Assembly (NCBI GenBank): GCA_009746045.1
Contig: RPFO01000418.1
Coordinates: 456,501-520,500, forward strand
Length of the DNA: 64,000 bases
Reading direction: 5' to 3'
From: Mesostigma viride
Lineage: Eukaryota; Streptophyta; Mesostigmatophyceae; Mesostigmatales; Mesostigmataceae
The number at the start of each line of letters is the position of its first letter. The first letter of the stretch is position 1. This document shows positions 1 to 10,161 of this stretch, in pieces. Position numbers and translations under genes: made by a program. A model generated the notes under the pieces. It had not been told where the DNA came from, did no database searches, and worked only from the letters and a program-made list of their open reading frames with translations.

Positions 1-10
1 GACGAGCTGC

Positions 11-757
11 ATGATCGCCTTGTGCGCCGACAACAAGATCGCTGTCCTCGGGGTCCAGGAGCACCGACGCACCGTTGACCCTAGCTCAGCACGGGGTCAA
101 CGGTCTGCTGGCCGACGACCTGCGTGCGGGCTGGCGGTTCCACTATGGTGGCGGCGACGCGCCGGGTCAAGGTGGTGTGGGCCTCTTGTGCTCGCCGGCA
201 GCATCAGAGCAGCTCCAGCCCATCGTGCTGCGGTCCCCGCGTGTGCTAGTGGCCACTTTTTCGGCCACTGAGGGCCATTCCCACCACACGCTAACCGTTA
301 TCGTGGGATATGCACCACATGCGGGTCGAGCTCAGGCGGAACGTGAGGCCTTCTTCAACGCCCTCAAGGAGGAGGAGGCCAACATCCCAGCTCGGCACTT
401 CCTGGTTATGCTGCTCGACGCCAACGCCACGCTGCCAATTGGCACAGGGGGTGCTCAGTACTCCCCAACCAACACGACAGCCAACGGTATAACACGCCTT
501 TATTTGCGAATCTGCCGGCAGAATCTGCGCTGGTTGCATGCAATGCTTCTTTCGCACGCCCCGCTGAGCAGCTTGCCACTTTTTTGGGGCCGTCGGATCG
601 GGTGGTGTGCCTTGACTATATCTGCGTACGTCGGGCTCAGCGCCCCTCAGTTATAATTGTCGATGCTCGCGTCCTGCAAGATTCTGTCAGCACGGTGGAA
701 TCTGATCACCGTTTTTACATCCCGGCTGACTGCCGGCTGCGAAAGATCTACACCTGA
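11..757 (+). mobile_element. Endonuclease (EEP/APE-type) end of a non-LTR element or Helentron
   Basis: Decayed reading frames of an exonuclease-endonuclease-phosphatase domain. I see the early metal-binding Glu in AVLGVQEHRR (frame from position 11). After a shift of frame come GQGGVGLL and VIVGYAPH, then LLDANA where the family has GDFNA. After another shift comes the terminal catalytic Ser-Asp-His in ESDHRFY, followed by a stop at 755-757. The QEHR form of the first motif is common in RTE-like LINEs. At least two frameshifts separate these blocks, so this is a dead copy; its beginning lies left of the window. The endonuclease seems to sit at the C-terminus, because the next 300 bases are the element's 3' end (a second copy at 9808 ends at the same place). 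That arrangement would also fit a Helentron, whose endonuclease follows the helicase. Confidence 0.7.
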
Positions 758-1065
758 TTCATAATAGACCATTATGAACAGTGGTCGCTATATTAATCTA
801 AGCAATCCACACCATGAATAGTATGGACGATAACTAATCTAACATAATTAACCTGCCGCAGTTGACCCTGGCCGGTTCAAGCCCGAGGTGTTGCAACCTC
901 GTGGGAAGCTGGGCGAAATGCCTTCCGAGGTACATGTAGCATTTACGACAGGAATTCAGGACCATGCATTTCCTAAACCCGCGGGCGTGACCCAGCCGGA
1001 AAGAGAAAGAGACTAACTCAATGCATTTCATTCATTCCGGGGGTGACAATGGTGAACGTTCCCAC
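758..1065 (+). repeat. 3' tail of the endonuclease element, copy 1
   Basis: Non-coding tail after the endonuclease stop. It matches 9855-10161 almost base for base (roughly 2% difference by eye), and both copies stop matching just after GTGAACGTTCCCA, which defines the 3' terminus. It contains GGTTCAAGCCC, which resembles a tRNA B box, but no matching A box or cloverleaf was found. Confidence 0.75.
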
Positions 1066-1148
1066 GCACTATTATTAACCTTGGCGGCTCACGGCGTCGC
1101 CAAGCAGTGCCAAGCAGCACTGCTTGGACGCATGGTCAACCGAGATCT

Positions 1149-3896
1149 CTAGCCCCTAAATGGGCAGAAATACTGCCGATGCATCGGCTGTAACTTCACA
1201 ATTTTGCAAACCAGATGCCATCCAACCCACCCATATCCAATGGCTGTCCTTGGGGGCCAAGCATGTCCATGAGTTGCCCTTCGGGTTGGTATATCACAAC
1301 CTTACATATATTTTAAAAATATAATTACTTACAGCAGAGTAAAATCACTCAAACCAAAGCAAACGCCCAGCTATAAACCTATATACAGAGCCATGTCAAA
1401 GCTCTATACTACGATAAGACCAATGGAAACGCCTAACGGGAGGAACCTAATAGCCCTGCTGCACCGCAAAATCAGCCCGCGTACGGCGGAGCATGATGTC
1501 AGCCATGGCCCGAGTCAGCGCCACCGACAAGCGCTGACGCCAATATGACGTCCAGGTCCGCGCCGACCATGGGGCCCGCTGGCCCTCCAGGTCCAGCCGG
1601 TCCTCCCGGAGCCGGCAACACTCCTTGAAGAAGGCGGAGGTCAGGGGCCCCATGGCCCCAAACTCCTCCAGGACAAAGGGCACCACACGATGGTGCCCGA
1701 CGTCGCCGTAGGCCAGGAGCTTGGCCCGCTCCGCCCGGTCCGCCGTGTAACCTGCCGTGAGGGAGGCCCCAGCCACGTGGCTAAGAGCCAAGGGCCGCGC
1801 CACCGAAACGTCAATAAGCAGATGCCGGCCACCCCCCTCAAAGTCCAGCACCACGATGTCAGGCCGGTGGTTGGGGGAATAGAAGGCAGCGCCATCCGCA
1901 TCCTCGGACCGGATGTTCGCGTGGGGGAAAACCGACCGAATCATGGCGAGCACCACCGTCAGGAGGACAGTGTGCAAATACAAATACCAATTCTGATTCT
2001 GTTGGCCCCCATGCAGGCAAGGTAGTGAGTCCCCGTGGGATCCAGCGGCTGCCCACAGCTACCACAAGGCCGCCCGGCCGGAACAAGAGGCTGCGGGGCA
2101 AATAGCTGGTGCCGGAGCGCCACCGAGTAGTGGCTGGGAGCCAAGGCGAATGGGGGGGCCATGGGAAGAGCACGAAGGTACGCCGAGCCCACACTCCGCA
2201 AGGAAAGCGAGAACAGCCACGCACGTCCCTGGGCGTTGAGGTCCGCGAAAAGAGCAATCCAATCAGCCGTGTGCAGAATACCCGCGTAGGTTTTCTGGTG
2301 TTTATCGATGACGCGAGCAGGGAATGCGGCGGGAACCTTACATATATGCAGGGTAGGCCATGTATAACTGCCGTCAAAGTCAGGGGGGCCAAGACGAGCG
2401 TTTTCATTTTTGGTAGAATGTGCATTTTGAATTATGTTATAAGAGCTAGGCACCTACCACTTCAGGGATGATAAACAATTAGTTGCTGAACAGTTTGAGC
2501 CATTGGGGTTATCATTTGGGTGGGTATACCAGCAGTTACACCCAGTACAGCCCATAGGGGTACCGGTGGTAAAAAGCAACCAAGGGGGTAGGGGTGGGCA
2601 TACTACCTACTAATACCTACTAATATGGCCCCCAACCATGCCACACAATACATTTCCCTTCCACAATGATGGGGAAACATAACTGCATCATCACACTGCC
2701 CTTACATGGCACCTATGTGCAGGTGCCACCTTGTCCATGCACGTAGGTAACGTGGTACGGATACCCTACGCAAGGCATGCATTCTAGGAGGCAGCCACCA
2801 ACAAACTAGTGATTTTAAGCCTATTTCAGCTTGCCCTACTAGCAAGGATAAACTAGGCCTAAGCTGCTATAGCTTGCCAGGTGATGGCCAACACACCTGG
2901 TGGCACATGCTGACAATGGGAAGCTTCTACTCACCGGTTACATGCTTGATGATGCCACAGAGACCAGCCAACTGCCTCACACTCATGCAATATGTGTGTG
3001 GGAAATGTATAACAAACATATATGGAGGTATTCAAACCCATACAGCCTCTAAAACTTATCACCATCACACTATGGCAGGTCAACTGACTGAGGGAAGCAT
3101 CTAAGAATGGTGTTTTAGGAAGGGGCCAGGCCATGGTCAAGAAAGAGCATGAATAATGAAGAAAGAATGTGCTACACAAGCTAGAACGTATATATAAACG
3201 TCAAAGATCGACAAGAAAACGATAACTCAGCTTTACCTGGCATGGCTGGCATTACCTTGGCCCAGGCGGTGGCCGCAAAATGGCGCATTGCGGCACACCA
3301 AAGTTGTGCAGCATGGTCGCTAGATTCGACGATTTCTGGCCACCCTTGCACGTTTACGACTACAAGTCATCATAAAAAGTAAAAAGAAACCGATATATCC
3401 TTTAAAATATGCCGGAAAGGTATTGCTGTCAACGTTTCTATCGTCCGGCCTGATCGCAGGTTTTTCCAGCAAGAACGCTGCCGACACCTATCAAATGGCA
3501 TTCCCGCGAACCAAAAATTGGCCTGTATCATCTCTAGGACGTATAAAATCAATTTCCTGAGTTTGGTCAGAAAATTCGAACGAAAACGTAAATTCCATGC
3601 GTGGGCGCAAGCCGCCATGGCCAGGTCGTCGTTTTCCGGAATGCACGTTGTACGTGAAAAAGTACCCTGACCCCTTGTACTTTGACCGGCCAGAACACCT
3701 CCATAACTTTGTCAGAAGTATGCAAACCCTAGTATACCATGCTGTGAGGAAAGTTATAAACTTTCGATCTTCTCAGCTAAACGTTTCCTAATTCTCAATA
3801 GTTTTCGCGGCATTTGGTCCCCCGAGAAGGGGCCGACGTGTCGGCTGTAACTCAGTTTTAGGCGGAAAATCGGCAGCCAGACCATTTAGGGGCTAG
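1149..3896. mobile_element. Candidate DNA-transposon remnant bounded by 15-bp inverted repeats
   Basis: CTAGCCCCTAAATGG at 1149-1163 is repeated in inverted form at 3882-3896. If CTAG is the target duplication, the element proper is 1153-3892 with 11-bp termini CCCCTAAATGG. Close to each end lies a palindrome of the form GCCGAnnnnTCGGC followed by TGTAACT (near 1178 and 3838), both in the same orientation. No transposase frame was found inside. The LINE remnant at 1447-2453 lies within it. The pair could be chance, but 15 exact bases at 2.7 kb spacing plus shared subterminal palindromes makes a decayed transposon reasonable. Confidence 0.4.
1447..2453 (-). mobile_element. C-terminal zinc-finger/REL-endonuclease end of a non-LTR retrotransposon
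   Basis: Two overlapping minus frames (2453-1959 and 1983-1447) together resemble the end of a LINE that uses a restriction-enzyme-like (REL) endonuclease, as in R2- or Dualen-like elements. The upstream frame has ADWIALFADLNAQGRAWLF and the Cys pair CGSCGQPLDPTGTHYLAC. The downstream frame has RPDIVVLDFEGG, then LIDVSVARP (the PD...D core of the nuclease fold), then an alpha-helical tail with the family-typical PFVLEEFGAMGP. The stop is at 1447. One frameshift near 1960-2000 separates finger and nuclease, so the copy is dead. The reverse transcriptase part is absent, which fits a 5'-truncated insertion. This is a different LINE lineage from the APE-type copies at 46.8-54 kb. Confidence 0.65.
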
Positions 3897-4640
3897 GGCG
3901 CTACGGTTCACATGAATTGACCGTACGACCCAAAACGACTTATACTATAGGTCCACGCACATTGACATGCTGCGCACCTACAGATAAACCAAAGTACCGA
4001 AAGTACTACAAAACCACTGAATAGCAACTAGTACAACGCCGTATGAACCGGCTGTACAAATAGTCCTAAATAGTCGAACACTAAGACTTCGCCTATTTCA
4101 CATTGTTGCGCCGAACTGTCCACTAAAGGAACCTAATTAAATAGGCTTGGACGCAACACTCCTCCCCCCTCTCTGGGGAGAGGTCGGCTACCCCGCTAGC
4201 CCAACGACAACCACGCCCAGAACATGCTAGACTCCGTATACGCATGGTGCAACCCATGAGTGACCTATGGTCCCGATGGGGCAGGGACCAGCTTGCACGA
4301 CTAAGCTGGTCCATCGGGCAAGCCCAACTTCAGATCCCGTCCATTGGCCGCGCGGCACGCAGAAGAAGGATGCATGCCCAAAGGACAGAAGCGAGGGGCC
4401 AAGACACAGGGCAGTGAGCCAAGGTCTCCACGATCACCACAAGTTTAGCCATGCACGGACATACGTGAATCGTAACACATCCAAAGTGAGGATAGTCAAT
4501 ACAGGCATCGACACGACCACCACTGTTACTGCACGAGGTGATACATCACACGCAGGTGGCTCAACCTCCGAATTCTCATCACAAGAGCTCCAATAAAGGC
4601 CATGCTACAATAAAGTAGCCAAAAGTCGCCAAAGATCACC
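2454..4640. other. AT-rich non-coding stretch
   Basis: No convincing gene. Short frames of 60-110 codons show no family motif. A 4271-4318 hairpin (GGACCAGCTT paired with AAGCTGGTCC, flanked by CCCGATGG/CCATCGGG) is the only clear secondary structure. The right inverted repeat of the 1149-3896 pair lies inside. Confidence 0.5.
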
Positions 4641-4692
4641 GAGTGTCGCCAAATGTCACCGAATGTCGCCAAATGTCACCAAATGTCACCAA
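4620..4692. repeat. Short minisatellite of GTCGCCAAA/TGTCACCAAA units
   Basis: About seven imperfect 8-10-base units alternating GTCGCC and GTCACC with AAA or GAA spacers. No coding potential. Confidence 0.7.
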
Positions 4693-5154
4693 CTCAACGA
4701 CGTCCCAAATAGAACAATCTACCAATGGCAAGCAAGGTGCCAAAGGCTCCCACCCGATAAGACAATGGGGTGAAGAACACAATGTAAACTGTCATGTGAC
4801 CATGACCAATCACACGCCCGTACTATCGCCACACGCGGCAATAGTAGGGAGGTCCACCCAGACCCCTGAGGGGGAACCTGGACAGGAGCCAAAGGTTGGT
4901 GTGAGGAGCTGGAAAGCCCCGCCACGTGGGGACCTGACGGCCCCACAACCCTGGAATTACCACCCGCAACGGTCACAGTACCCACCGGTAACGTCGCGCT
5001 GGTGACTGCCCCGCCCGGCCCTTAACGCGCGACCTGATTGGGTCCTGCACTGGAAGGTGCAGAAGCCCCAGGTCCCGCCGCCGCTTGGGGACCGAGTCAA
5101 CATCCGCTCCATCACCTTCTGGAGTACCGCTTCCATCGTGGTGGACAACCGCGC

Positions 5155-5547
5155 CTAAAAAAAAACCTCCGCCTGTGCAACCATCTGTTTCTCCAAACCT
5201 AAACGCAGCGCCTGCAGCTGGGAGATAACCCGCTGCTCGACCTCCACCGCGGACTGCGAATCTGAGAGGTCGGACGCCTTGTTAATGCCGCAAACCATGT
5301 TGTCCAACAAATGACTCGCCGATGCGTCCATCGACTCGCCGATGTGGCCACTGTGTCTCCTTGTACGTCCTTGTCGCCCGTCGCCACTATACCTGAGGGG
5401 CATAGCGCGGGCTCCATGTATACGGTGGCTTACCACCGACGGTTGCACAATTATACGCTTGCGACGTAAGTCGCGTGTGATACTTCGCCCGACGGCCGCC
5501 CTAGCACTGACTGCCGCCACTGCGCCGACGTCGCGCAGATGTCGCAA
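5155..5547 (-). CDS. Unrecognised 130-codon frame
   Basis: Open minus frame beginning MRHLRDVGAVAAVSARAAVG and ending QMVAQAEVFF. The last 60 residues are rich in Leu, Gln and Glu and could form a helix (SAVEVEQRVISQLQALRLGL). A further open frame follows directly on the same strand (5148-4957, LSTTMEAVLQKVMERM). The composition recalls the structural-protein region of a retroelement, but nothing diagnostic is present. Function unknown, and it may not be a gene. Confidence 0.25.
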   Translation of the reverse strand: MRHLRDVGAVAAVSARAAVGRSITRDLRRKRIIVQPSVVSHRIHGARAMPLRYSGDGRQGRTRRHSGHIGESMDASASHLLDNMVCGINKASDLSDSQSAVEVEQRVISQLQALRLGLEKQMVAQAEVFF

Positions 5548-5735
5548 CTTGAGGCGCGATCATATAGCTCGAACTGCGCGCACCGTATCCCGCGCTCTCT
5601 GTCGCCGCCGTAACCCTTATGAAATCGGTGTCCCTCGCCACCTCGTATGACTACAGGGGGGACTCCGCGCCGAATGAACTAATGCCGAGGTCCAACCCCT
5701 TAGGCCTCTTCCTAAAGCCTCTTCCTTCTTCTCTA

Positions 5736-6594
5736 GAGAAGAAGGAATTAATAAGAGGCTTCACAGCCCCTCAGTTAGGGGGGGGAGGAGTCACAGAGAT
5801 AGGCATCTGTGTGTTACCCAGTTAGTGGACTGAAGGGAGAGGCTCCCATCCCCCTTAGGGGGGGGGAGGAGTCAGTGTGAGAAAGCACTGATCGGGTTAC
5901 TAGTAGTGTTATTACTAGTGGCTCTAGTAGCAACTAGATATTGTGTCTGTACTAGTAGTCATACTAGTGGATGCACATGTTGGTCCGAGCATCTGTGTTT
6001 GTACTGGTAGTCATACTAGTGAGTTCTGGTGCATGTGTTGGTCCGGACATCGTGGATGTACGGGGTTGGTTGTCCAATGGTTCGTCAGTGCCTGACGTCA
6101 ACTAGGTCATGTAGTAGGTGTATGAGGGTGTACGTGGTGTGTGCATAAAGGATTGGAAGATGCGTATGCGCGTCAGAGGAATCTTCCAATGCTTTATGCA
6201 CACACCACGTACACCCTCATACACCTACTACATGACCTAGTTGACCTCAGGCACTGACGAACCATTGGACAACCAACCCCGTACATCCACGATGTCCGGA
6301 CCAACACATGCACCAGAACTCACTAGTATGACTACCAATACAAACACAGATGCTCGGACCAACATGTGCATCCACTACTAGTATGACTACTAGTACAGAC
6401 ACAATATCTAGTTGCTACTAGAGCCACTAGTAATAACACTAGTAACCCGATCAGTGCTTTCTCACACTGACTCCTCCCCCCCCTAAGGGGGATGGGAGCC
6501 TCTCCCTTCAGTCCACTAACTGGGTAACACACAGATGCCTATCTCTGTGACTCCTCCCCCCCCTAAGGGGCTGTGAAGCCTCTTCCTTCTTCTC
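5736..6594. repeat. Long near-perfect inverted repeat (about 420-bp stem, 18-base loop)
   Basis: The left arm 5736-6161 is the reverse complement of the right arm 6181-6594 with only a few mismatches and small indels. Examples are one base in CCTGACGTCAAC against the partner's CCTGAGGTCAAC, and a 3-base indel near TACTAGTAG. The loop is about 6162-6180. Arm ends are GAGAAGAAGG and CCTTCTTCTC. The arms carry TACTAGTAGTCATACTAGT motifs and G-runs. As RNA it would fold into a very long hairpin. It may be a foldback element, a MITE-derived small-RNA hairpin, or a recent inverted duplication. Confidence 0.9.
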
Positions 6595-6599
6595 TCCTC

Positions 6600-8865
6600 C
6601 CCCCTCTATGGGAATCGGAGCGCCCTCGCGACGGAAAGCACCCGGAGGGGGGGGGGGGGGAAGGAAAAAAAAAATCCAAACAAACCAAACAGATAGAATA
6701 TCAAGCCAAAATAGACGTGCCACAACTGAGGTACAATCAAGACATCGTACCCATGCACAAGGGTACCCCCAGACTGGGGAGAAAGGGGTGTGAAGGTCAG
6801 GACAAGGCAGTGTCTACGAAACATGTGTCCGAATGGCAGTGAGAGTGGAGTGATCAGGTCCACAAGCAAGGCTGCCCCTACAAACACGTCGAGGAACTCC
6901 CCGGTACTGAGCTATCACGAGCCCCTGTCATCATGGTAGATGTGTCTAGCTGGCGATGTCCGCTAAACCATTGCCACGGTTCCCAGCATGACCGCTAGTA
7001 TTGAGTAAAAAAAAAGTAGGTATGACTACCTGCAACAGAAACGTGCCACACACCCACAACAATGGGTATGAACACCCATTATCACCTGACATCAATCCAA
7101 GCAAACAGCATGTATGACCAACAGTAACCCCGGTTAACAACAAGGATTACTACTTGCTGGCTCCTGGCACGGTGGCTGTGCAGGGGAGGGGGGATGGCAA
7201 CGGGCTGAATGCGACTGAGGATAGATGATGTGGGGGTGGTGGTAAAACCCAATGCACCCCATGTGAAGAGTCCTAACTCCCCTTAGAACAGCTGGGAAGA
7301 GAACAAAATGCTAATAGCGCCTTCAGACTGAAGGAGTACTGCTAACCCTATAGGATCCATAGATTGTTATGTCAAGCAACAAAAATCAACAACAATCCCA
7401 AGCCCGTCATGCAGCTAAGTGCTCCATTGCCTAAAACCTGCAACTAAGAAGGTTGCACATTGTGGCGACGTAACCCTCCCTGACTGGAAGGAAAAAGTAC
7501 GAGGAGACATGTGTGCATGACAGGAGTACTGGGAACCCTGTAGGATCCACACGTGGGAACTGATGTCCATCATGAACGTCCACAACAGCATGCATTTCAG
7601 CAAAGTGAAATCTGCAACTATAGGAAGGTTGCAAAGCATATGCTGATAGAACCCTCCATGACTGGAAGGAAAAGTAAGGTACCCGAGCTACAACAACCAA
7701 GCGCATCATCCTGAAACAACCACGTCGCCTAGATACGTCAAAGGTAAGAAAAATTAATTACCCTTACCAAACAGGCCGACGCTTGAAGATGGACATGATG
7801 CACAAAGGAACAAGCCGGTGGAACGCCGGCGACAACCACTAAGAAAACAAAAGAGGTAAAGCGTTGATGCACTTCACATGGACGGCCGTGAGGGCCATAT
7901 ACACAGGAACCAAAAGAAGCAAAAGGGACAAAATACTCATGATGGCACCAGCTATGACTAACTGTTGCAACAACTGTCACTCTAACTAATCAATCCCAAC
8001 AAAGAGACAGCAACAGCCATGAGGGTATCCCTAATTGCGATGTCTAGTAGCAAATAAGACCAACCTAGACAACACAGCTATTACTAGCTGCCGTCACAGC
8101 TGATACAAATATTGCTAGAATATTGCAGTCACCGTAAAGACTACAAGGGACGATGCTACTAAAGATAGCAATTGTCACTATAGCACCTATAAGGTGAGCA
8201 CAGGCAGCCATCCTGGCCCTTGCAAAGAAGGGATGGTACAGGCAGCTAACGGCTACAACCACAGGGACACAGTGTCAACATACTGGCATGACTAGCAGCA
8301 TATGGAAATAACCAAACAACAAAAGAAAGAAGAAGGACAGGTGTGACCACCCGTAACAGCGCAGCTGCTAGCCAGACTGGCTACTACTGTACCTGCCTGT
8401 CTCCAAGATACTGGCATGACTACCAGCACCGAAAGAAAATAAAACAACCCAATGAAGGAGAAGAACAAGTGTGACCACCTGTAACAGTGCAGCAGCCAAC
8501 CAAAGTAGCTACTACTGCGCGTCGCCACTCGCGCTTGCAACAGATATGACTACCTGTTGTCACAGCTACGTAGTGCATCCAACAATTGTTGCCCTCCCTG
8601 TACCCTCTACACTGATGACCCAGGTGAGACTGAGAGCCATCAGTAGCCGCCGGGAGGGTTGGGGCAGAAGGCAAAGGTGGTGGTGAAGGTCATAGAGTGG
8701 TACAAGTGGCTCCTAGTGACCCAGGAGTGCCGTGTGCATAAGAATTAACTCTTCTGCCTGAACAAGAGTGGCAAGACCTGCCTCCCCCACCCGTACCCAC
8801 GAATGACCTGTTCACCGTGCTCCGAAGATTAAGGAGCAAGCCACACTGACAGTGTACACTATTGC
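6600..8865. other. Non-coding region with diverged satellite-like repeats
   Basis: No gene recognised. It begins with a poly-G/poly-A run at 6645-6675. Two units of about 190 bases start at GGAGTACTG (7333 and 7522) and share CTATAGGATCCA, GGTTGCA and CCCTCC(A/C)TGACTGGAAGGAAAA. Two units of about 125 bases start at ACTGGCATGACTA (8281 and 8411) and share GTGTGACCACC(C/T)GTAACAG. The motif ATGACTACCTG recurs through the whole stretch. Confidence 0.55.
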
Positions 8866-9043
8866 TGCTAGGGGCTACAGCCTATAAGGGCTGCCACTAA
8901 AAAAACACTTGGGCTACAGCCTGGAAGGACTGCAACGCTAAAGGCCCAGGCTACAGCCGGGAAGGGCTGCAACGCCAAAATGGGCTACAGCCGGGAAGGG
9001 CTGCAAGTGACGCAAAAATGGGCTGCAGCCTGAAGCTAGGCTG

Positions 9044-9096
<53 letters not shown>

Positions 9097-9260
9097 GGGC
9101 TACAGCCTGTAAGGGCTGCAGCACCACAATGGGCTACAACATGTAAGGGCTGCAGCACAAAAATGGGCTACAGCCTGGAAGGGCTGCAGCATGACAAAAA
9201 GAAAAGGGGGCTACAGCCTGGAAGGGCTGCAACCCTAAAAGAAACACTACTGGGTAGGGC
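8866..9260. repeat. Array of hairpin units GGCTACAGCC...GGGCTGCA with a (CA)n core
   Basis: About nine imperfect units of 30-40 bases. Each unit can form a short hairpin because CTACAGCC pairs with GGGCTGCAG across a 5-6-base loop. A (CA)n microsatellite occupies about 9048-9094. The variable A-rich linkers differ in length, so this is a degenerate tandem repeat. Confidence 0.85.
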
Positions 9261-9807
9261 TGCATATACTACTGATAGAAATTCAAGTCTAGGAAAAACT
9301 AAAATTTCGACAGCATTGGCCGAAGGAGCGTTCTATCATAATGAACAATCCTACTCCGGGCATACCTGTGTCTTCGACTCCCCCAGCTGACTGCCGGGTG
9401 TTGTGCCCATGGACGCTGCCGAAGTAAAAGAGGTCGCCGATGATGAGGATATCATTCCCTCGGACGCTCGCCAGCACCCCGCCCCACTAAAAAGTCGACT
9501 ACAGGGGGATTATGGACCCGCTATAGGTTCTCGATGCCGATCGCCGGACTTATTCAATAACTACCGAACCCATAACCCCTCTTCGGCAGGGGCAATTGAA
9601 AATCGACCTACCGCCTCAAGAAAAAATTAAATTCGTGAAAAAAAAGCCGTTCCTGACAGGAACCTGGGTCATGACCTCTAGAGTGTAGGTCACGACATAC
9701 GCACAATCGCAAGGTGGCAAGTCTGCGATGTGACATTAATATTGTTTTAGAAACTTATAAACAGCGCTTATTTACCTCTGCGACTCAGGTGGATTCCTCC
9801 GAGTCCA
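9261..9807. other. Stretch without a recognised gene
   Basis: Contains a short plus frame (9403-9630, beginning MPMDAAEVKEVADDEDIIPS) of unknown nature and a symmetric GTCATGACCTCTAGAGTGTAGGTCACGAC near 9670. No family motif. Confidence 0.3.
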
Positions 9808-10161
9808 GTTTTACATCCCGGCTGACTGCCGGCTGCGAAAGATCTACACCTGATTCATAATAGACCATTATGAACAGTGGTCGCTATATTAATCTACGCA
9901 ATCCACACCTTGAATAGTATGGACGATAACTAATCTAACATAATTAACCTGGTGCAGTTGACCCTGGCCGGTTCAAGCCCGAGGTGTTGCAACCTCGTGG
10001 GAAGCTGGGCGAAATGCCTCCCGAGGTACATGTAGCATTTACGACAGGAATTCAGGACCATGCATTTCCTAAACCCGCGGGCGTGACCCAGCCGGAAAGA
10101 GAAAGAGACTAACTCAATTCATTTCATTCATTCCGGGGGTGACAATGGTGAACGTTCCCAC
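9808..10161 (+). mobile_element. 5'-truncated second copy of the endonuclease element
   Basis: Begins within the last 17 codons of the endonuclease (TTTTACATCCCGG, then the same C-terminal codons and stop) and runs to the same GTGAACGTTCCCA end as the copy at 711-1065. About seven differences were noticed over 350 bases. Shared 3' ends with a shortened 5' end are the usual result of target-primed reverse transcription. No clear target duplication was found. Confidence 0.8.

Noticed and set aside
860-905. tRNA gene suggested by GGTTCAAGCCC
   Set aside because: B-box-like only; no A box at the right distance and no cloverleaf. The same bases recur in the second element copy.
5736-6594. Assembly artefact (mirror of a single arm)
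   Set aside because: The arms differ at several bases and small indels, which a simple fold-back artefact would not give.
8866-9260. CRISPR-like array of palindromic units
   Set aside because: Linkers are short, A-rich and similar, not unique spacers; no cas-like genes.
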